Positions 18,013 through 27,185 of a DNA stretch of 64,000 nt are shown piece by piece. The stretch comes from Sulfolobaceae archaeon (GTDB lineage: Archaea; Thermoproteota; Thermoprotei_A; Sulfolobales; Sulfolobaceae): assembly GCA_026627305.1 (NCBI GenBank), contig JAPNVD010000003.1, forward strand, positions 186,001 through 250,000, written 5' to 3'. A program made the translations under genes and the position numbers. Numbering within the stretch: position 1 is the first letter of the stretch; each line of letters starts with the position of its first letter. Under the pieces are notes generated by a model, which was given only the letters and a program-made list of their open reading frames with translations, did not search any database and was not told the DNA's origin.

Positions 18013-19296
18013 ATGTACGGTTTTGTTTTGATAATCGCTGCTATAATCACGTTATTATGGCCTATTTTTCAGCTCTCTTATATCAAATACGGTAAAGTAA
18101 AACTCCAATTACCTAAAGCTGAGAGAAAGAATAGCGATTTTTTCAGTATAATTGTGGCTATTAAAGGAGAAGCCATATCAACTGTTAAAGAGCTTGTGGA
18201 AAACCTCTCCTCCTTAGATTACGATAATTATGAGGTCCTTATAATCTCTGATGATGATGAAAGGTACTTCACGAAACTATCAGAAAGCCTCTCGTTACCC
18301 TCTAATTTCAAATTGATCAGAAGGGAAAATAACAGGGGTAAAAAAGCAGGCGCCTTAAATTATGGTGTATCGTTAGCTAGGGGTTATTATTTAGTATTTT
18401 TAGATGCTGAAGCTAGGGTTGATAAGGACTTCTTGAAAAGGTTAAATGGGAGAATTAGGGAGGCAGTAGCGTTTAGGCTAAAGGTAAGAAACGATAACTT
18501 TCCATTAGGAAAGATTTACTCATCAGGTACTGAGTACTCCATGGATGTCTTATTTAAGGGTAGATATATTAAAGGAAGGATTATAATTCCAAATGGTTCT
18601 GCTTTTGCTATAAGAAAAGATGTTTTAATTAGGGTTGGTGGATGGAAGGAAGGTGTTATAACAGAAGATTTAGAGCTTGGAATTAGGCTTGCATTAAGGG
18701 GAGTAAAGGTGGAGTATCTAGATGATGTGATAGTCTATACCCTTTCCCCATTCAATTCAATAGATTTATACAGGCAAATAGAAAGATGGGCTTATGGCTC
18801 TGCCCAACTTCTAAGGGAAAGCTTTTCCCTTCTTAAATTAGGTGTGAATGGGTTTGAGGCTTTTTTATATAGCCAGCAATGGGGGCTTTATCCCCTTTAC
18901 CTTTTCGTCTTAATTATTATTGCAGCTTTACAACCGCTTCTAAGGATTTCTATATGGTATTTTATTTCATCGTTCTTGATCCTAGGCATTATAGGAGGCT
19001 TTATCTATGCAAAATTGGGAACTCATGGTGATGTGAGGTCTGAAATAGCTACATATTTAGCTTCACTGATAGGTTATTTTAAGGGGATAACAGGGATTAA
19101 ATATGAGTGGAGAACTACACCAAAGACTCCAGAAGAGAGCAAAAAGCGTCAAAGCGTTAAAGAGATCTCAATCCTGATGTATATACTTCTCATATTTTCT
19201 TACCTGGATGTTATGTTTAGGGCGTATTTCTCCTCTATAGTTCTCCTCGGTATTGCGCTAATGTGTATGTATTTCAACAATATCACCGTCTTCTAG
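18013..19296 (+). CDS. membrane glycosyltransferase, family 2
   Basis: 427 residues. An N-terminal membrane helix (about 2-22) is followed by a GT-A domain. The sugar-nucleotide acidic motif is DAEA (near 135), the catalytic region TEDLELGIRL (near 220) and the QIERWAYG box resembles QxxRW of processive synthases. Four C-terminal membrane segments follow. It could make an extracellular polysaccharide or glycosylate a lipid; the acceptor is unknown. TTTTTATAATTC upstream serves as promoter and probably as terminator of hppA. The 3' end overlaps the convergent TGS gene by 39 bases. Confidence 0.9.
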   Translation: MYGFVLIIAAIITLLWPIFQLSYIKYGKVKLQLPKAERKNSDFFSIIVAIKGEAISTVKELVENLSSLDYDNYEVLIISDDDERYFTKLSESLSLPSNFKLIRRENNRGKKAGALNYGVSLARGYYLVFLDAEARVDKDFLKRLNGRIREAVAFRLKVRNDNFPLGKIYSSGTEYSMDVLFKGRYIKGRIIIPNGSAFAIRKDVLIRVGGWKEGVITEDLELGIRLALRGVKVEYLDDVIVYTLSPFNSIDLYRQIERWAYGSAQLLRESFSLLKLGVNGFEAFLYSQQWGLYPLYLFVLIIIAALQPLLRISIWYFISSFLILGIIGGFIYAKLGTHGDVRSEIATYLASLIGYFKGITGIKYEWRTTPKTPEESKKRQSVKEISILMYILLIFSYLDVMFRAYFSSIVLLGIALMCMYFNNITVF

Positions 19297-20331
19297 TACA
19301 TGATCTTCTCCTACCTTTTGGCCCTGGAACTTCACTGATTTTCCCCATACACGTGCATATTTAAATTCTTCAGCTAGTGAACTATGTAATTTCCTAGCCA
19401 CTTCTATTACGGTTGTACCTCTCTTTACTATCATTGGTTCCTTTGATGCCTCTTCTTTGGGTTCTTTTGTGTATATTCTAATAACATCTAGATTCCTGAA
19501 CAAGTTCTCCTTTATCTGGGGTATCTCATCTAATGTGAAAACGTTTTGTGAGAACCTTGTCCTACTAACTAACGTATAAGGTTTATATGTTATCGATTCA
19601 AATAGTGATTTCTCTACATCATCAAGGCTAACTTCGCCTATTATCTTGATCATAGCGCTCTTTATCCCAAAGCTCTCGATATATTTCTTTACATCAGCCT
19701 CGGTAGCGTCAATTATCTTGCCCAAATTTATTATCCTTATCCCAGCAGCACCATATCTTGATCTATCTATCAAGATCTTTCCTTTAGGCTTTCCTAGGAT
19801 TATGTTATTTCTCTCCAGAAAGTCTTTAATTCTCCTGAGCTCTTCCTCGTCATTTACGGCTAACAGTACAGCATCAGCATTTCTCACCAATCCCGTAATT
19901 CTTCCTATCAATACTTTCGCATCATATATCAAAGATGGAGTGTTTATGATCTGTATTTGGACATCTTCGTAGTATGTAATTCCAGGAACTGGTAATTCCT
20001 TGGGCTCTATTGTAATTCCAGTTAATCTTCTCATCAACTCATTTTTTAGGCTGTTATCTTCCCCTAGAAGTACCACCTGTCCTGCTCCTGTTTTTTCTAT
20101 GAAGTACTGTAACCCTCCTCCTCCTTTTCCTCCTTTTCTCTTTTCCCTTTCAACTTCTTCTTTAAGTTCAGCCATCCTCCTCTTTGCCCAATAAACCAAG
20201 TTTTCAGTTCCTTTGTGTTTAGGTACGGCACTCAGAAACTCCTGTAATGCTTTTAACTTCTCCTCTGGCGTTTTAGCATCCATATACTTCAACCATTTTG
20301 CCTTAGCTTCGGCAGGGAGGTTAGTGACCAC
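19258..20331 (-). CDS. DRG/Obg-family TGS protein with degenerate G domain
   Basis: 357 residues. Its layout follows DRG GTPases: an N-terminal helical part with a basic Lys/Gly stretch (about 60-75), a G-domain-like region and a C-terminal TGS domain (about 285-357). The P-loop is lost: the position of GxPSVGKST reads LLGEDNSLKNELMRRLTG, DxPG reads NTPS, and there is no clear NKxD. It therefore probably does not bind GTP in the usual way. It lies in an operon with RNase HII, NMD3, DUF424 and aIF2-beta, which points to the ribosome. The start is GTG 20331, just after the rnhB stop. Confidence 0.85.
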   Translation of the reverse strand: MVTNLPAEAKAKWLKYMDAKTPEEKLKALQEFLSAVPKHKGTENLVYWAKRRMAELKEEVEREKRKGGKGGGGLQYFIEKTGAGQVVLLGEDNSLKNELMRRLTGITIEPKELPVPGITYYEDVQIQIINTPSLIYDAKVLIGRITGLVRNADAVLLAVNDEEELRRIKDFLERNNIILGKPKGKILIDRSRYGAAGIRIINLGKIIDATEADVKKYIESFGIKSAMIKIIGEVSLDDVEKSLFESITYKPYTLVSRTRFSQNVFTLDEIPQIKENLFRNLDVIRIYTKEPKEEASKEPMIVKRGTTVIEVARKLHSSLAEEFKYARVWGKSVKFQGQKVGEDHVLEDGDIVEIHTH

Positions 20332-20332
20332 G

Positions 20333-20965
20333 TTATATCACCTTCTCTATATAATATTTAGGTGCTATTGTTCGTAAAATTTTCCAACTTCTCCTTATTA
20401 TAGGTGGTGGTCTATCTTCATTCTCCTTGTACATTTCCATGACCCATTTTGTAGTTTTCTGATCAGAAGGATAACCACTGCCAAAATCTCCATAAATCTT
20501 CCTCAGCTCAGCAATGATGGAATCCCTAACTACCTTTGCAACGATACTAGCAGCACTAGATTCAATATATAAAACATCAGCGTTAAAGACCACATTAGGG
20601 ACCAACTGCAACCTCTTGATCTCCTCTATCACAATGTTCTCATCGCCTACTTTATCTATTGTTACAATCTGAGGAGATAAGGGAAGTGAGGCATGGATTA
20701 TCTGAAGGATCTTCTGATATGTTAACGAGTTTAAATTATTAGAGTCTATCTCGTCTGGATATGCTCTAGCTACTATAACGCCTTCAGCCACGTCTAGTAT
20801 GTTCCAAAACAACCTGTCCCTTGTTCTTGGACTTAACCTTTTGCTATCCTTTACGCCAATTTCTCTTAATAAGTTCTCCACTTTATCGTCTATGATCACA
20901 CCAGCTATAACCATTGGACCTATTAGCGAGCCTCTTCCAGCCTCATCAATTCCCAGTTTTCTCAT
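20333..20965 (-). CDS. rnhB: ribonuclease HII
   Basis: 210 residues. DEAGRG at 6-11 gives the first catalytic Asp-Glu; a further Asp lies in TIDKVGD near 100 and the block ADVLYIESSAASIVAKVVRD holds the last Asp and the AAS helix. It removes RNA from RNA/DNA hybrids and single ribonucleotides in DNA. Its start overlaps the NMD3 stop by 4 bases (ATGA) and its stop is followed after one base by the TGS gene, so all are in one operon. Confidence 0.96.
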   Translation of the reverse strand: MRKLGIDEAGRGSLIGPMVIAGVIIDDKVENLLREIGVKDSKRLSPRTRDRLFWNILDVAEGVIVARAYPDEIDSNNLNSLTYQKILQIIHASLPLSPQIVTIDKVGDENIVIEEIKRLQLVPNVVFNADVLYIESSAASIVAKVVRDSIIAELRKIYGDFGSGYPSDQKTTKWVMEMYKENEDRPPPIIRRSWKILRTIAPKYYIEKVI

Positions 20966-21657
20966 ACTCTAATCGATATGACAAGCTTTCCAGTTTTTTT
21001 ACCTTTCTTCATCCTCTCTCCTTCAATGCTTTCTTTGATTTCAGCATCAACTACGTTAGTAAATGCTGAGATAAGCCTCTTTGCTATCGTTTTATTGATG
21101 AAGTAGTAATCCTTTCCTTCAGGTCTCTCTACAACATCTGATAGGTTATTTATTACCTCATTTGAGAAGAACGATTCAAACATCTTTATCTTGTCTTTAA
21201 TGTTCGAAGGATCTTTACTCCTTAACTGTATTAAAGCCTCATAATAGTGAGATTTCCTCTTTATACACCTGTCGCAAATGGTCTGTGTTATCCTTAAATA
21301 AACCACTTTAGTTACACTGAATTTTCTATCGAATACCTTACCGTCAAATTTGATCTCAGCAAAACTCCTCCCTTCTTCGTTCCATATTCTATTTATAGAA
21401 AATCTATATTCTTTAACGTTATCATCAAGCCTAAGCCTTTTCGATATTTCGGCGTTAATTATATCTTCAATAGGATCCACTTCCGGGCTATGCCATTTAC
21501 CGTTGATCCATGTTGAACCACAAATTTTACAATACTTTCCTTCAATTACCTGAGGTATATTTACAAGATCCTTAGTTTTAATGTAGCAATCTATACATAG
21601 TGAACCTATGAGGGGCACATCCTCGCGACCACATAAAACACAGAACTTCTTTCCCAT
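20962..21657 (-). CDS. NMD3-family RNA-binding / ribosome assembly protein
   Basis: 231 residues. The N-terminus is a zinc-ribbon region with CxxC pairs (CVLC at 6-9, CIDC near 17-20, CKIC near 43-46 and CDRC near 137-140), as in the conserved N-terminal half of eukaryotic NMD3, the large-subunit export adaptor. In archaea it is thought to bind the large ribosomal subunit. There is no nuclear export tail, as expected. It is coupled to rnhB and follows DUF424 by 3 bases. Confidence 0.9.
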   Translation of the reverse strand: MGKKFCVLCGREDVPLIGSLCIDCYIKTKDLVNIPQVIEGKYCKICGSTWINGKWHSPEVDPIEDIINAEISKRLRLDDNVKEYRFSINRIWNEEGRSFAEIKFDGKVFDRKFSVTKVVYLRITQTICDRCIKRKSHYYEALIQLRSKDPSNIKDKIKMFESFFSNEVINNLSDVVERPEGKDYYFINKTIAKRLISAFTNVVDAEIKESIEGERMKKGKKTGKLVISIRV

Positions 21658-21660
21658 TCC

Positions 21661-21975
21661 TCACTCCCTTATATTATAAATCTGTGCAAACTTTACTCCC
21701 TCAACTGTAAGTACAGCATCTTCATCCACTAACGACCTTCTTATAGCTTCTTCGACTACAGTATTACCTACTAATGATACTGCTGTTGCCTCTTCTATAA
21801 ATGAAAAAGCATAATCTAAATACACCTCTTCTCCTCCATAAAACTCAGAATTTACAACCAAGTTTATACCATTTTCTCTGAAACTTTTACCTAGTAACTC
21901 CTTTTCACATATGTTAACTAACGTCTCACCATTAACTCTAATTATCTTTAGGATGACCTTGATATCACTTTTCAA
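21661..21975 (-). CDS. DUF424 family protein
   Basis: 104 residues from TTG 21975. The family is short, archaeal and almost always in translation operons; its function is not known. The chosen start overlaps the aIF2-beta stop in TTGA and has GGTGA seven bases upstream. An ATG at 22026 would add 17 residues that only repeat the tail of aIF2-beta in another frame, so I reject it. The core EKELLGKSFRENGINLVVNSEFYGGE is the conserved part. No metal or catalytic motif is evident. Confidence 0.88.
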   Translation of the reverse strand: MKSDIKVILKIIRVNGETLVNICEKELLGKSFRENGINLVVNSEFYGGEEVYLDYAFSFIEEATAVSLVGNTVVEEAIRRSLVDEDAVLTVEGVKFAQIYNIRE

Positions 21976-22391
21976 ATCGGTTTCACCGATGTCTGAGCTC
22001 CGCAGGCTAGACACGAAATATACCAAACATTTCTATCTTTCTTAACTAGAATAGTATCGACGCTTCCACACGTAGAACAGCGTACGTACACCTTTATGAA
22101 CCTATCCATTAGCGCGTTTATGACTGAGGACGAAAATCTACCCTGTATAACTAGTTGTCCATTAGCCTCTTCACTTCCAGCTACACCTAATTCTTTCAAT
22201 AGATATTTCATGCATAGTTTATCTTCTCTCCTCAATCTGTCACAGTATTCCTTAAAATTCCTTATAATTGTAGTAGCGCCAATGTTTAATATTATTAGAT
22301 TTGGCAGTGCTTGTATTCCCTGTTTTTGTACCTTTTCAGGTAGCTTGTTATACAATCTATCTAACAATTGTAAGTACTCTTTTTCTTCCAC
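21972..22391 (-). CDS. translation initiation factor aIF2 subunit beta
   Basis: 139 residues, the archaeal size. An N-terminal helix binding the gamma subunit is followed by a central alpha-beta domain (VIQGRFSSSVINALMDRFIKVYV) and the zinc ribbon CSTC...CLAC at the C-terminus (about 112-134). As part of the aIF2 trimer it delivers Met-tRNAi to the small subunit. The start is GTG 22391. It is the first gene of the DUF424-NMD3-rnhB-TGS operon and is divergent from the MiaB-like gene across 44 bases. Confidence 0.96.
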   Translation of the reverse strand: MEEKEYLQLLDRLYNKLPEKVQKQGIQALPNLIILNIGATTIIRNFKEYCDRLRREDKLCMKYLLKELGVAGSEEANGQLVIQGRFSSSVINALMDRFIKVYVRCSTCGSVDTILVKKDRNVWYISCLACGAQTSVKPI

Positions 22392-22435
22392 AACTCATAT
22401 TTATAGCTACAAAATTAAATAGTTATGGAGCAAAA

Positions 22436-23701
22436 GTGAGAATATATATTGAGACCTATGGATGTGCGTTAAATAAAGGAGATAGTGCAATAATGCAAAG
22501 CCTATTGCAGGAAAGGGGGCACATCTTCGTTAATGATCCGAAGGAGTCAGATGTGATAATCCTTAACACATGTGCAGTTAGGTTAGAGACGGAAGAGAGG
22601 ATGAAGCAGAGAATTAAAGAGTTAAGAAAGCTTAACAAGAAGTTTATTGTAGCTGGATGCCTAGCTGGTGCAGAGCCCGGAGCTGTAGTTTCTCTAGCCC
22701 CTGAGGCATCACTGATAGGACCTCAATCAGTAGAAGATGTAATAAAAGCTGTAGAATCCAACACTAGAGTTGTCTCATTAGAACCCTTAGAGCCTAAGCA
22801 ACTTCCCAAAGTCTTTGAAGGCAAAGTTTTCGTTGTACCTATAGTTGATGGCTGTGCTGGTGAGTGTAGTTTCTGTATAACCAAGTTAGCGAGAAGAAGG
22901 TTGAGGAGTTATCCTCTGAGAGCTATAGTAGAAGCGGTTAAAGAGGCTATAAGAAGGGGGGCGATAGAGGTTGAGCTCACAGGTCAGGATACCGCTGCTT
23001 ATGGCTTGGATTTAGGAAAGACGGTGAGACTTCACGATGTGGTTAATGAAGTTGCAAATATAGAGGGGGAGTTCATGATAAGGATAGGAATGATGACTCC
23101 TGAGCAGGCGATGAATGATATAGACGGACTAATTGAGGTTCTAAAGAATCCAAAAGTATACAAGTTTGTTCATCTACCCGTACAAAGCGGTAGTGACAAG
23201 GTATTGAAGCTTATGAACAGAAAATACACGATTGATGAGTATAAAAGCATAGTAAAGGAGATAAGGTCTAAAGTACCTATAGTTAACATCACCACTGATA
23301 TAATTGTCGGTCATCCAGGAGAAGATGAGGATGATTTTAACGAAACTATTTCGTTGATGAAGGAGTTAAAGTTCGAAAGAATTCATATTGCGATGTACTC
23401 TATAAGACCTAATACCGTAAGTTCTAGGATGCCTCAAGTTCCGGATTATATTAAGAAGAAGAGGGTAGAGATAGCTAATAAAGTATATGAAGATGTTGCA
23501 TTGCAAGTTCATTCTGAATATATAGGTGCCTATTCTAATGTAATAACTACAGAGCTGGGAAGAAAGGGATCTGTTATAGGTAGGACAATAAACTATATCC
23601 CCATTGTAATAAGAGGTGAAAATGTAGAGCTAGGAAGGAGGTATACGGTATTGATAAACGAGGCCTCATACTATGATTTGAGAGGTATTGCAATTCTTTA
23701 A
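22436..23701 (+). CDS. tRNA methylthiotransferase, MiaB/CDKAL1-like radical SAM protein
   Basis: 421 residues from GTG 22436. The N-terminal UPF0004 domain has three cluster cysteines (YGCALN, LNTCAVR, VAGCLAG). The radical-SAM CxxxCxxC is CAGECSFC at about 143-150, and a TRAM domain ends the protein. Archaeal members convert t6A37 of tRNA to ms2t6A. GTG 22436 is preceded by GGAG and begins with RIYIETYGC, the usual start; an ATG at 22301 would run through the opposite gene. Two Fe-S clusters are expected, so activity should be oxygen-sensitive. Confidence 0.94.
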   Translation: MRIYIETYGCALNKGDSAIMQSLLQERGHIFVNDPKESDVIILNTCAVRLETEERMKQRIKELRKLNKKFIVAGCLAGAEPGAVVSLAPEASLIGPQSVEDVIKAVESNTRVVSLEPLEPKQLPKVFEGKVFVVPIVDGCAGECSFCITKLARRRLRSYPLRAIVEAVKEAIRRGAIEVELTGQDTAAYGLDLGKTVRLHDVVNEVANIEGEFMIRIGMMTPEQAMNDIDGLIEVLKNPKVYKFVHLPVQSGSDKVLKLMNRKYTIDEYKSIVKEIRSKVPIVNITTDIIVGHPGEDEDDFNETISLMKELKFERIHIAMYSIRPNTVSSRMPQVPDYIKKKRVEIANKVYEDVALQVHSEYIGAYSNVITTELGRKGSVIGRTINYIPIVIRGENVELGRRYTVLINEASYYDLRGIAIL

Positions 23702-23738
23702 ACTAATTTTATATTTTATAAGTGTGAAGTAAGAATGT

Positions 23739-24929
23739 ATGGCGTCTGATGTTTATATTGTTTCAGCCGTTAGAACTCCTATTGGAAAGTTTGGTGGCGC
23801 GTTTAAAGATATTAGTCCAGTTGAGTTAGGTACAATAGCCATAAGGGAAGCCCTGAAGAGGGCTAATGTAGATCCAAGCAAGGTAGATATAGTTATAATG
23901 GGCAATGTTTTAAGAACAGCGCATGGACAGGATTTAGCTAGACAAGCTGCAATAAGAGCGGGAATACCAGTAAGTGTTGATGGTTATTGTGTAGATATGG
24001 TGTGTTCTTCGGGAATGGTTAGTGTGATAAACGGTGCCCAGATGATAAAGAGTGGTGATGCTGATGTTGTAGTTGTGGGAGGTATGGAAAGCATGAGTCA
24101 AGCTGCTTTTGCCGTTAAATCTGATATCAGATGGGGAGTAAAAATGCTAATGAGCAGGAGTTTAGATCTCATAGATACCATGCTTAAAGATGGTTTAACT
24201 GATCCGTTTAACTTCAAGCTCATGGGTCAAGAGGCAGATATGGTGGCTAAAGAACATAATATTTCGAGAAGTGAACTTGATGAAATAGCTTATGAAAGTC
24301 ATATGAGGGCTGCTAGAGCTACTGATAATGGCTATTTCTTAAAAGAGATTGTTCCCGTGGAGGTTAACGGTAATGTAATAAACGCTGATGAAGGTATAAG
24401 AAGAGATACCTCCCTTGAGAAGCTATCTAAGTTAAAGCCTGCTTTTAATCCTGATGGCTATCATACAGCTGGAAATTCTTCCCAAATATCAGACGGTGCC
24501 TCTGCTCTAGTTTTGATGAGCGAAAAAGCTGTTAAAGAGTTAAAAGTGGAACCCTTAGCTAAAATCCTAGGGTATTCATGGGTTGGTATAGAGAGTTGGA
24601 GGTTTCCAGAGGCTCCTATATACGCTATCAAGAAACTCCTGGATAAGATAAACATGCCAATTGATAAATTCGATTTCTTTGAAAATAATGAAGCTTTTGC
24701 CGTTAATAGTGTTCTTGTCAACAGATATTTGGGCATACCTTATGATAGGTTAAACGTTTTCGGTGGTGCTATAGCAATAGGCCATCCAATTGGTGCTAGC
24801 GGTTCTAGGATTATAACAACACTTTTAAATGTACTATCAAGAAATCATGGAAGGTATGGGATAGCGAGTATTTGCCATGGCGTTGGCGGTGCTACTGCTA
24901 CTGCTATTGAACTTCTAAAAGAACTATAG
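23739..24929 (+). CDS. acetyl-CoA C-acetyltransferase (thiolase)
   Basis: 396 residues. The nucleophilic Cys is in VDMVCSSGMVS (near 89), the NNEAFAVN loop lies near 316, GHPIGASGSR near 348 and the second Cys in ICHGVGGA near 379. These are the complete thiolase I/II set. It condenses or cleaves acetyl-CoA units, with roles in mevalonate synthesis or fatty-acid degradation. Unlike the common archaeal arrangement it has no HMG-CoA synthase or DUF35 gene next to it. It has the size and Cys of a true thiolase and not of the Cys-poor archaeal SCP2 type. Confidence 0.95.
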   Translation: MASDVYIVSAVRTPIGKFGGAFKDISPVELGTIAIREALKRANVDPSKVDIVIMGNVLRTAHGQDLARQAAIRAGIPVSVDGYCVDMVCSSGMVSVINGAQMIKSGDADVVVVGGMESMSQAAFAVKSDIRWGVKMLMSRSLDLIDTMLKDGLTDPFNFKLMGQEADMVAKEHNISRSELDEIAYESHMRAARATDNGYFLKEIVPVEVNGNVINADEGIRRDTSLEKLSKLKPAFNPDGYHTAGNSSQISDGASALVLMSEKAVKELKVEPLAKILGYSWVGIESWRFPEAPIYAIKKLLDKINMPIDKFDFFENNEAFAVNSVLVNRYLGIPYDRLNVFGGAIAIGHPIGASGSRIITTLLNVLSRNHGRYGIASICHGVGGATATAIELLKEL

Positions 24930-24976
24930 CTTTTTATTACCTAGTGAAGAATAGTAAATCAAGGTGGTAAACTAGA

Positions 24977-25309
24977 TTGCCTAAGAAAAAGGGACCAGAA
25001 CCTGCACCGTCTAGTAGGGAAGTGATTAAACCCACAGATGGTGAAGTTATCTGTGTTGTTAAAAGAATTTTAGGGGCAGAACATGTAGTGGTTTTATGTA
25101 CTGATGGTAAGGAGAGAGTTGCAAGAATACCTGGAAGATTACGTAAGAGAATATGGATAAAAGAAGGAGATGTTGTGTTAGCCGCTCCTTGGGATTTTCA
25201 ACCCAATAGGTGTGACATTGTTTATAGGTATGAATCTGATGAGTTAAAACGATTATATGAAGAAAATGTAGTGAGTAGAGATGTTATCGATCAGTTAAAG
25301 GGAGTATAG
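24977..25309 (+). CDS. translation initiation factor aIF1A
   Basis: 110 residues. The S1-like OB fold is seen in [21 protein letters not shown] through [20 protein letters not shown], the diagnostic eIF1A core. It binds the A site of the small subunit during start selection. The start is TTG 24977 with GGTGG nine bases upstream. A short Pro/Lys-rich tail precedes the OB fold. It is followed by RIO1 after one base and by Dim2, a conserved ribosome-biogenesis operon. Confidence 0.96.
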   Translation: MPKKKGPEPAPSSREVIKPTDGEVICVVKRILGAEHVVVLCTDGKERVARIPGRLRKRIWIKEGDVVLAAPWDFQPNRCDIVYRYESDELKRLYEENVVSRDVIDQLKGV

Positions 25310-25310
25310 G

Positions 25311-26072
25311 TTGCCTAAGGTAAAGGGAGAAAAAAGGGCTAAAGATGAGGATCTTTTTAAGGTAGTAGATTCCACAATAGATGCTAGGACTAATTACAAC
25401 TTATATCTCGTTTCAAGAGAATTACATATCGAGGAGATTTTAGGGGCTATTTCATCAGGAAAGGAAGCAAAGGTTTATCCTGCTAGAGGAGAAGATGGCA
25501 AATGGTATGCTTTAAAGATTTATTATACATCTACTGCGACGAGCAAGAGGGCTTTCATGAAATATACGTTAGGGGATCCGAGGTTTAAAGATATAAAGAT
25601 CACTAATACAAGGCAGTTTATAGCAACATGGGCTAGAAAGGAATTCAAGAACCTAAAGATCCTCTTTGAAGCGGGAGTTAGGGTTCCACAACCCTATCTA
25701 GTTTACGAAAATGTTTTAGCTATGGAATTCATCGGTGAAGATGGTTTTAGGGCACCCCTTTTAAAGGAACTTCCTAATGATGAGATTACTGAAGATCTTT
25801 ATAATGAGATTTTAAGTCAAATAGTAACAATGGTAAATAAGGCAAGGATAGTTCACGGAGATTTAAGCGAGTTTAACATAATGGTTTACAATAATTTACC
25901 CTACATAATAGATGTAAGTCAAGCTATAATTATAGATAACAGTAATGATCAACAAATTCTAGATTTGCTGAAAAGAGATATTGAGAATATAAATAGCTTC
26001 TTCAGAGAAAGGGGAATTAATGTAATTTCTACGGAAGAAATATTAAAGAGATTAGAGTTGAATAGTAATTAG
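25311..26072 (+). CDS. rio1: RIO1-family serine kinase/ATPase
   Basis: 253 residues. Visible are the flexible-loop region SSGKEAKVYPAR (near 49-60), the ATP lysine in ALKIYY, HGDLSEFNIMV (catalytic Asp, near 183) and the metal loop IIDVSQA (near 199), which is typical of RIO1. Rio1 takes part in late maturation of the small ribosomal subunit. The TTG start is preceded by GGGAG. It sits between aIF1A and the KH protein Dim2, its partner in 40S maturation in eukaryotes. Confidence 0.95.
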   Translation: MPKVKGEKRAKDEDLFKVVDSTIDARTNYNLYLVSRELHIEEILGAISSGKEAKVYPARGEDGKWYALKIYYTSTATSKRAFMKYTLGDPRFKDIKITNTRQFIATWARKEFKNLKILFEAGVRVPQPYLVYENVLAMEFIGEDGFRAPLLKELPNDEITEDLYNEILSQIVTMVNKARIVHGDLSEFNIMVYNNLPYIIDVSQAIIIDNSNDQQILDLLKRDIENINSFFRERGINVISTEEILKRLELNSN

Positions 26073-26081
26073 AGGTTCTTT

Positions 26082-26636
26082 ATGAGTTACCTTTACGTTA
26101 CTGTTGAAGATGAAAAGCTTAAGATCATTAAAGATATTGCCCAAAAACTAGGAGAAATGAGTGATACCGTAATCGAGATCGATGAGAAGGTTAAGTCAAT
26201 AAGGGTTAACCCCAAATCTGGAAACATATACGAAGCGATGAAGGCTTTAAACGTCATAAAGGCTATAGGCTATGGTTTTAACGTTGATGATGCGCTTAAG
26301 TTATTAAGCGATGATTATAGACTTGAGGTCATAGACATTAAGGACTATTCAAGAAATCCTCAAGCTATTAGAAGGGTTTTAGGCAGGATAATAGGGGAAG
26401 GAGGAAAGACGAAGAAGATAATTCAAGAGTATACAGGAGTTATTATTTCAGTTCATGATCATTATGTGTCAATATTAGGAGTTTATGATCAGGTTGAAAT
26501 AGCAAAGAAGGCTATTATGATGCTAATAGAAGGAAGAGAGCATTCCACTGTGTATAAATATCTAGACAAAGCTGAGGCTGACTTAAGGTTATATAGGGCT
26601 GAACAGTTATCCAAGGAAAGGCTTAAGAATAAATAA
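26082..26636 (+). CDS. KH-domain RNA-binding protein Dim2/Pno1-like
   Basis: 184 residues with two KH-like domains. The second has the functional GRIIGEGGKTKKIIQ loop (about 105-119) followed by VHDHYVSILG. Archaeal Dim2 (Pno1) binds the 3' end of 16S rRNA and works with aIF2-alpha and Rio proteins. A 9-base gap separates it from RIO1, so co-transcription is very likely. Its last 30 bases overlap the opposite gene. Confidence 0.93.
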   Translation: MSYLYVTVEDEKLKIIKDIAQKLGEMSDTVIEIDEKVKSIRVNPKSGNIYEAMKALNVIKAIGYGFNVDDALKLLSDDYRLEVIDIKDYSRNPQAIRRVLGRIIGEGGKTKKIIQEYTGVIISVHDHYVSILGVYDQVEIAKKAIMMLIEGREHSTVYKYLDKAEADLRLYRAEQLSKERLKNK

Positions 26637-27146
26637 CGCCTTATCGGATAATTTAGGTTCAAAGTATTTGATAACCCTTACATAATTCTTTATGATTTCC
26701 TTATTCCTATCATCGCTTATCAATTTCTGTAACATTTCATAATTCTCCTCAAAGGCACTCTTGAATATTTCGAACAATACTCTTTTTGGCTCACTAAGTA
26801 TGTCCTCAGTTATTATCAACAGTGGGGAGGGCTTCATTAAAAGGGTTAAATGAGTACCCTTTAACATAGCTATCATTGCAACCTTGTAAGGACTATATTC
26901 TTTAGTTGGTGACTTTTTGCTAGCCTTGACTTCAATGAAGTAAGTCTTACCATCCTTTTCGGCTTCAAAATCATGTGTAGGAAGATCGACATATCTAATA
27001 TTATCAAAGTTCATGCTTTTCAGGAAATTTATAGCCCTATACTCCATCGCAAAGCCTACAAGTATCCCTTTAGCTCTATTAAGTGCAAATTCTATTTCTT
27101 CATCAGAGAATCCGTATTCTTCCTTAATCTCGTCTAATACGTTCAT
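26607..27146 (-). CDS. PD-(D/E)XK-type nuclease-like protein
   Basis: 179 residues. The signature is Asp in PTHDFEAEKDGKTYFIEVKAS (about 85-105), that is, D-x12-E-V-K, with a conserved YRAINFLKSM helix before it. This matches archaeal Holliday-junction-resolvase or Mrr/RecB-like nuclease folds. The C-terminal half is helical. No methyltransferase or other restriction partner is near, so a repair role is more likely than restriction, by inference only. It is convergent with Dim2. Confidence 0.75.
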   Translation of the reverse strand: MNVLDEIKEEYGFSDEEIEFALNRAKGILVGFAMEYRAINFLKSMNFDNIRYVDLPTHDFEAEKDGKTYFIEVKASKKSPTKEYSPYKVAMIAMLKGTHLTLLMKPSPLLIITEDILSEPKRVLFEIFKSAFEENYEMLQKLISDDRNKEIIKNYVRVIKYFEPKLSDKALFILKPFLG

Positions 27147-27185
27147 ATAATAAACCCTACGTATGTTTCAAATTTAAATCCATCT

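Noticed and set aside
22301-22435. 45-residue extension of the MiaB-like enzyme.
   Set aside because: Antisense to the aIF2-beta start; the family begins at RIYIETYGC after GTG 22436.
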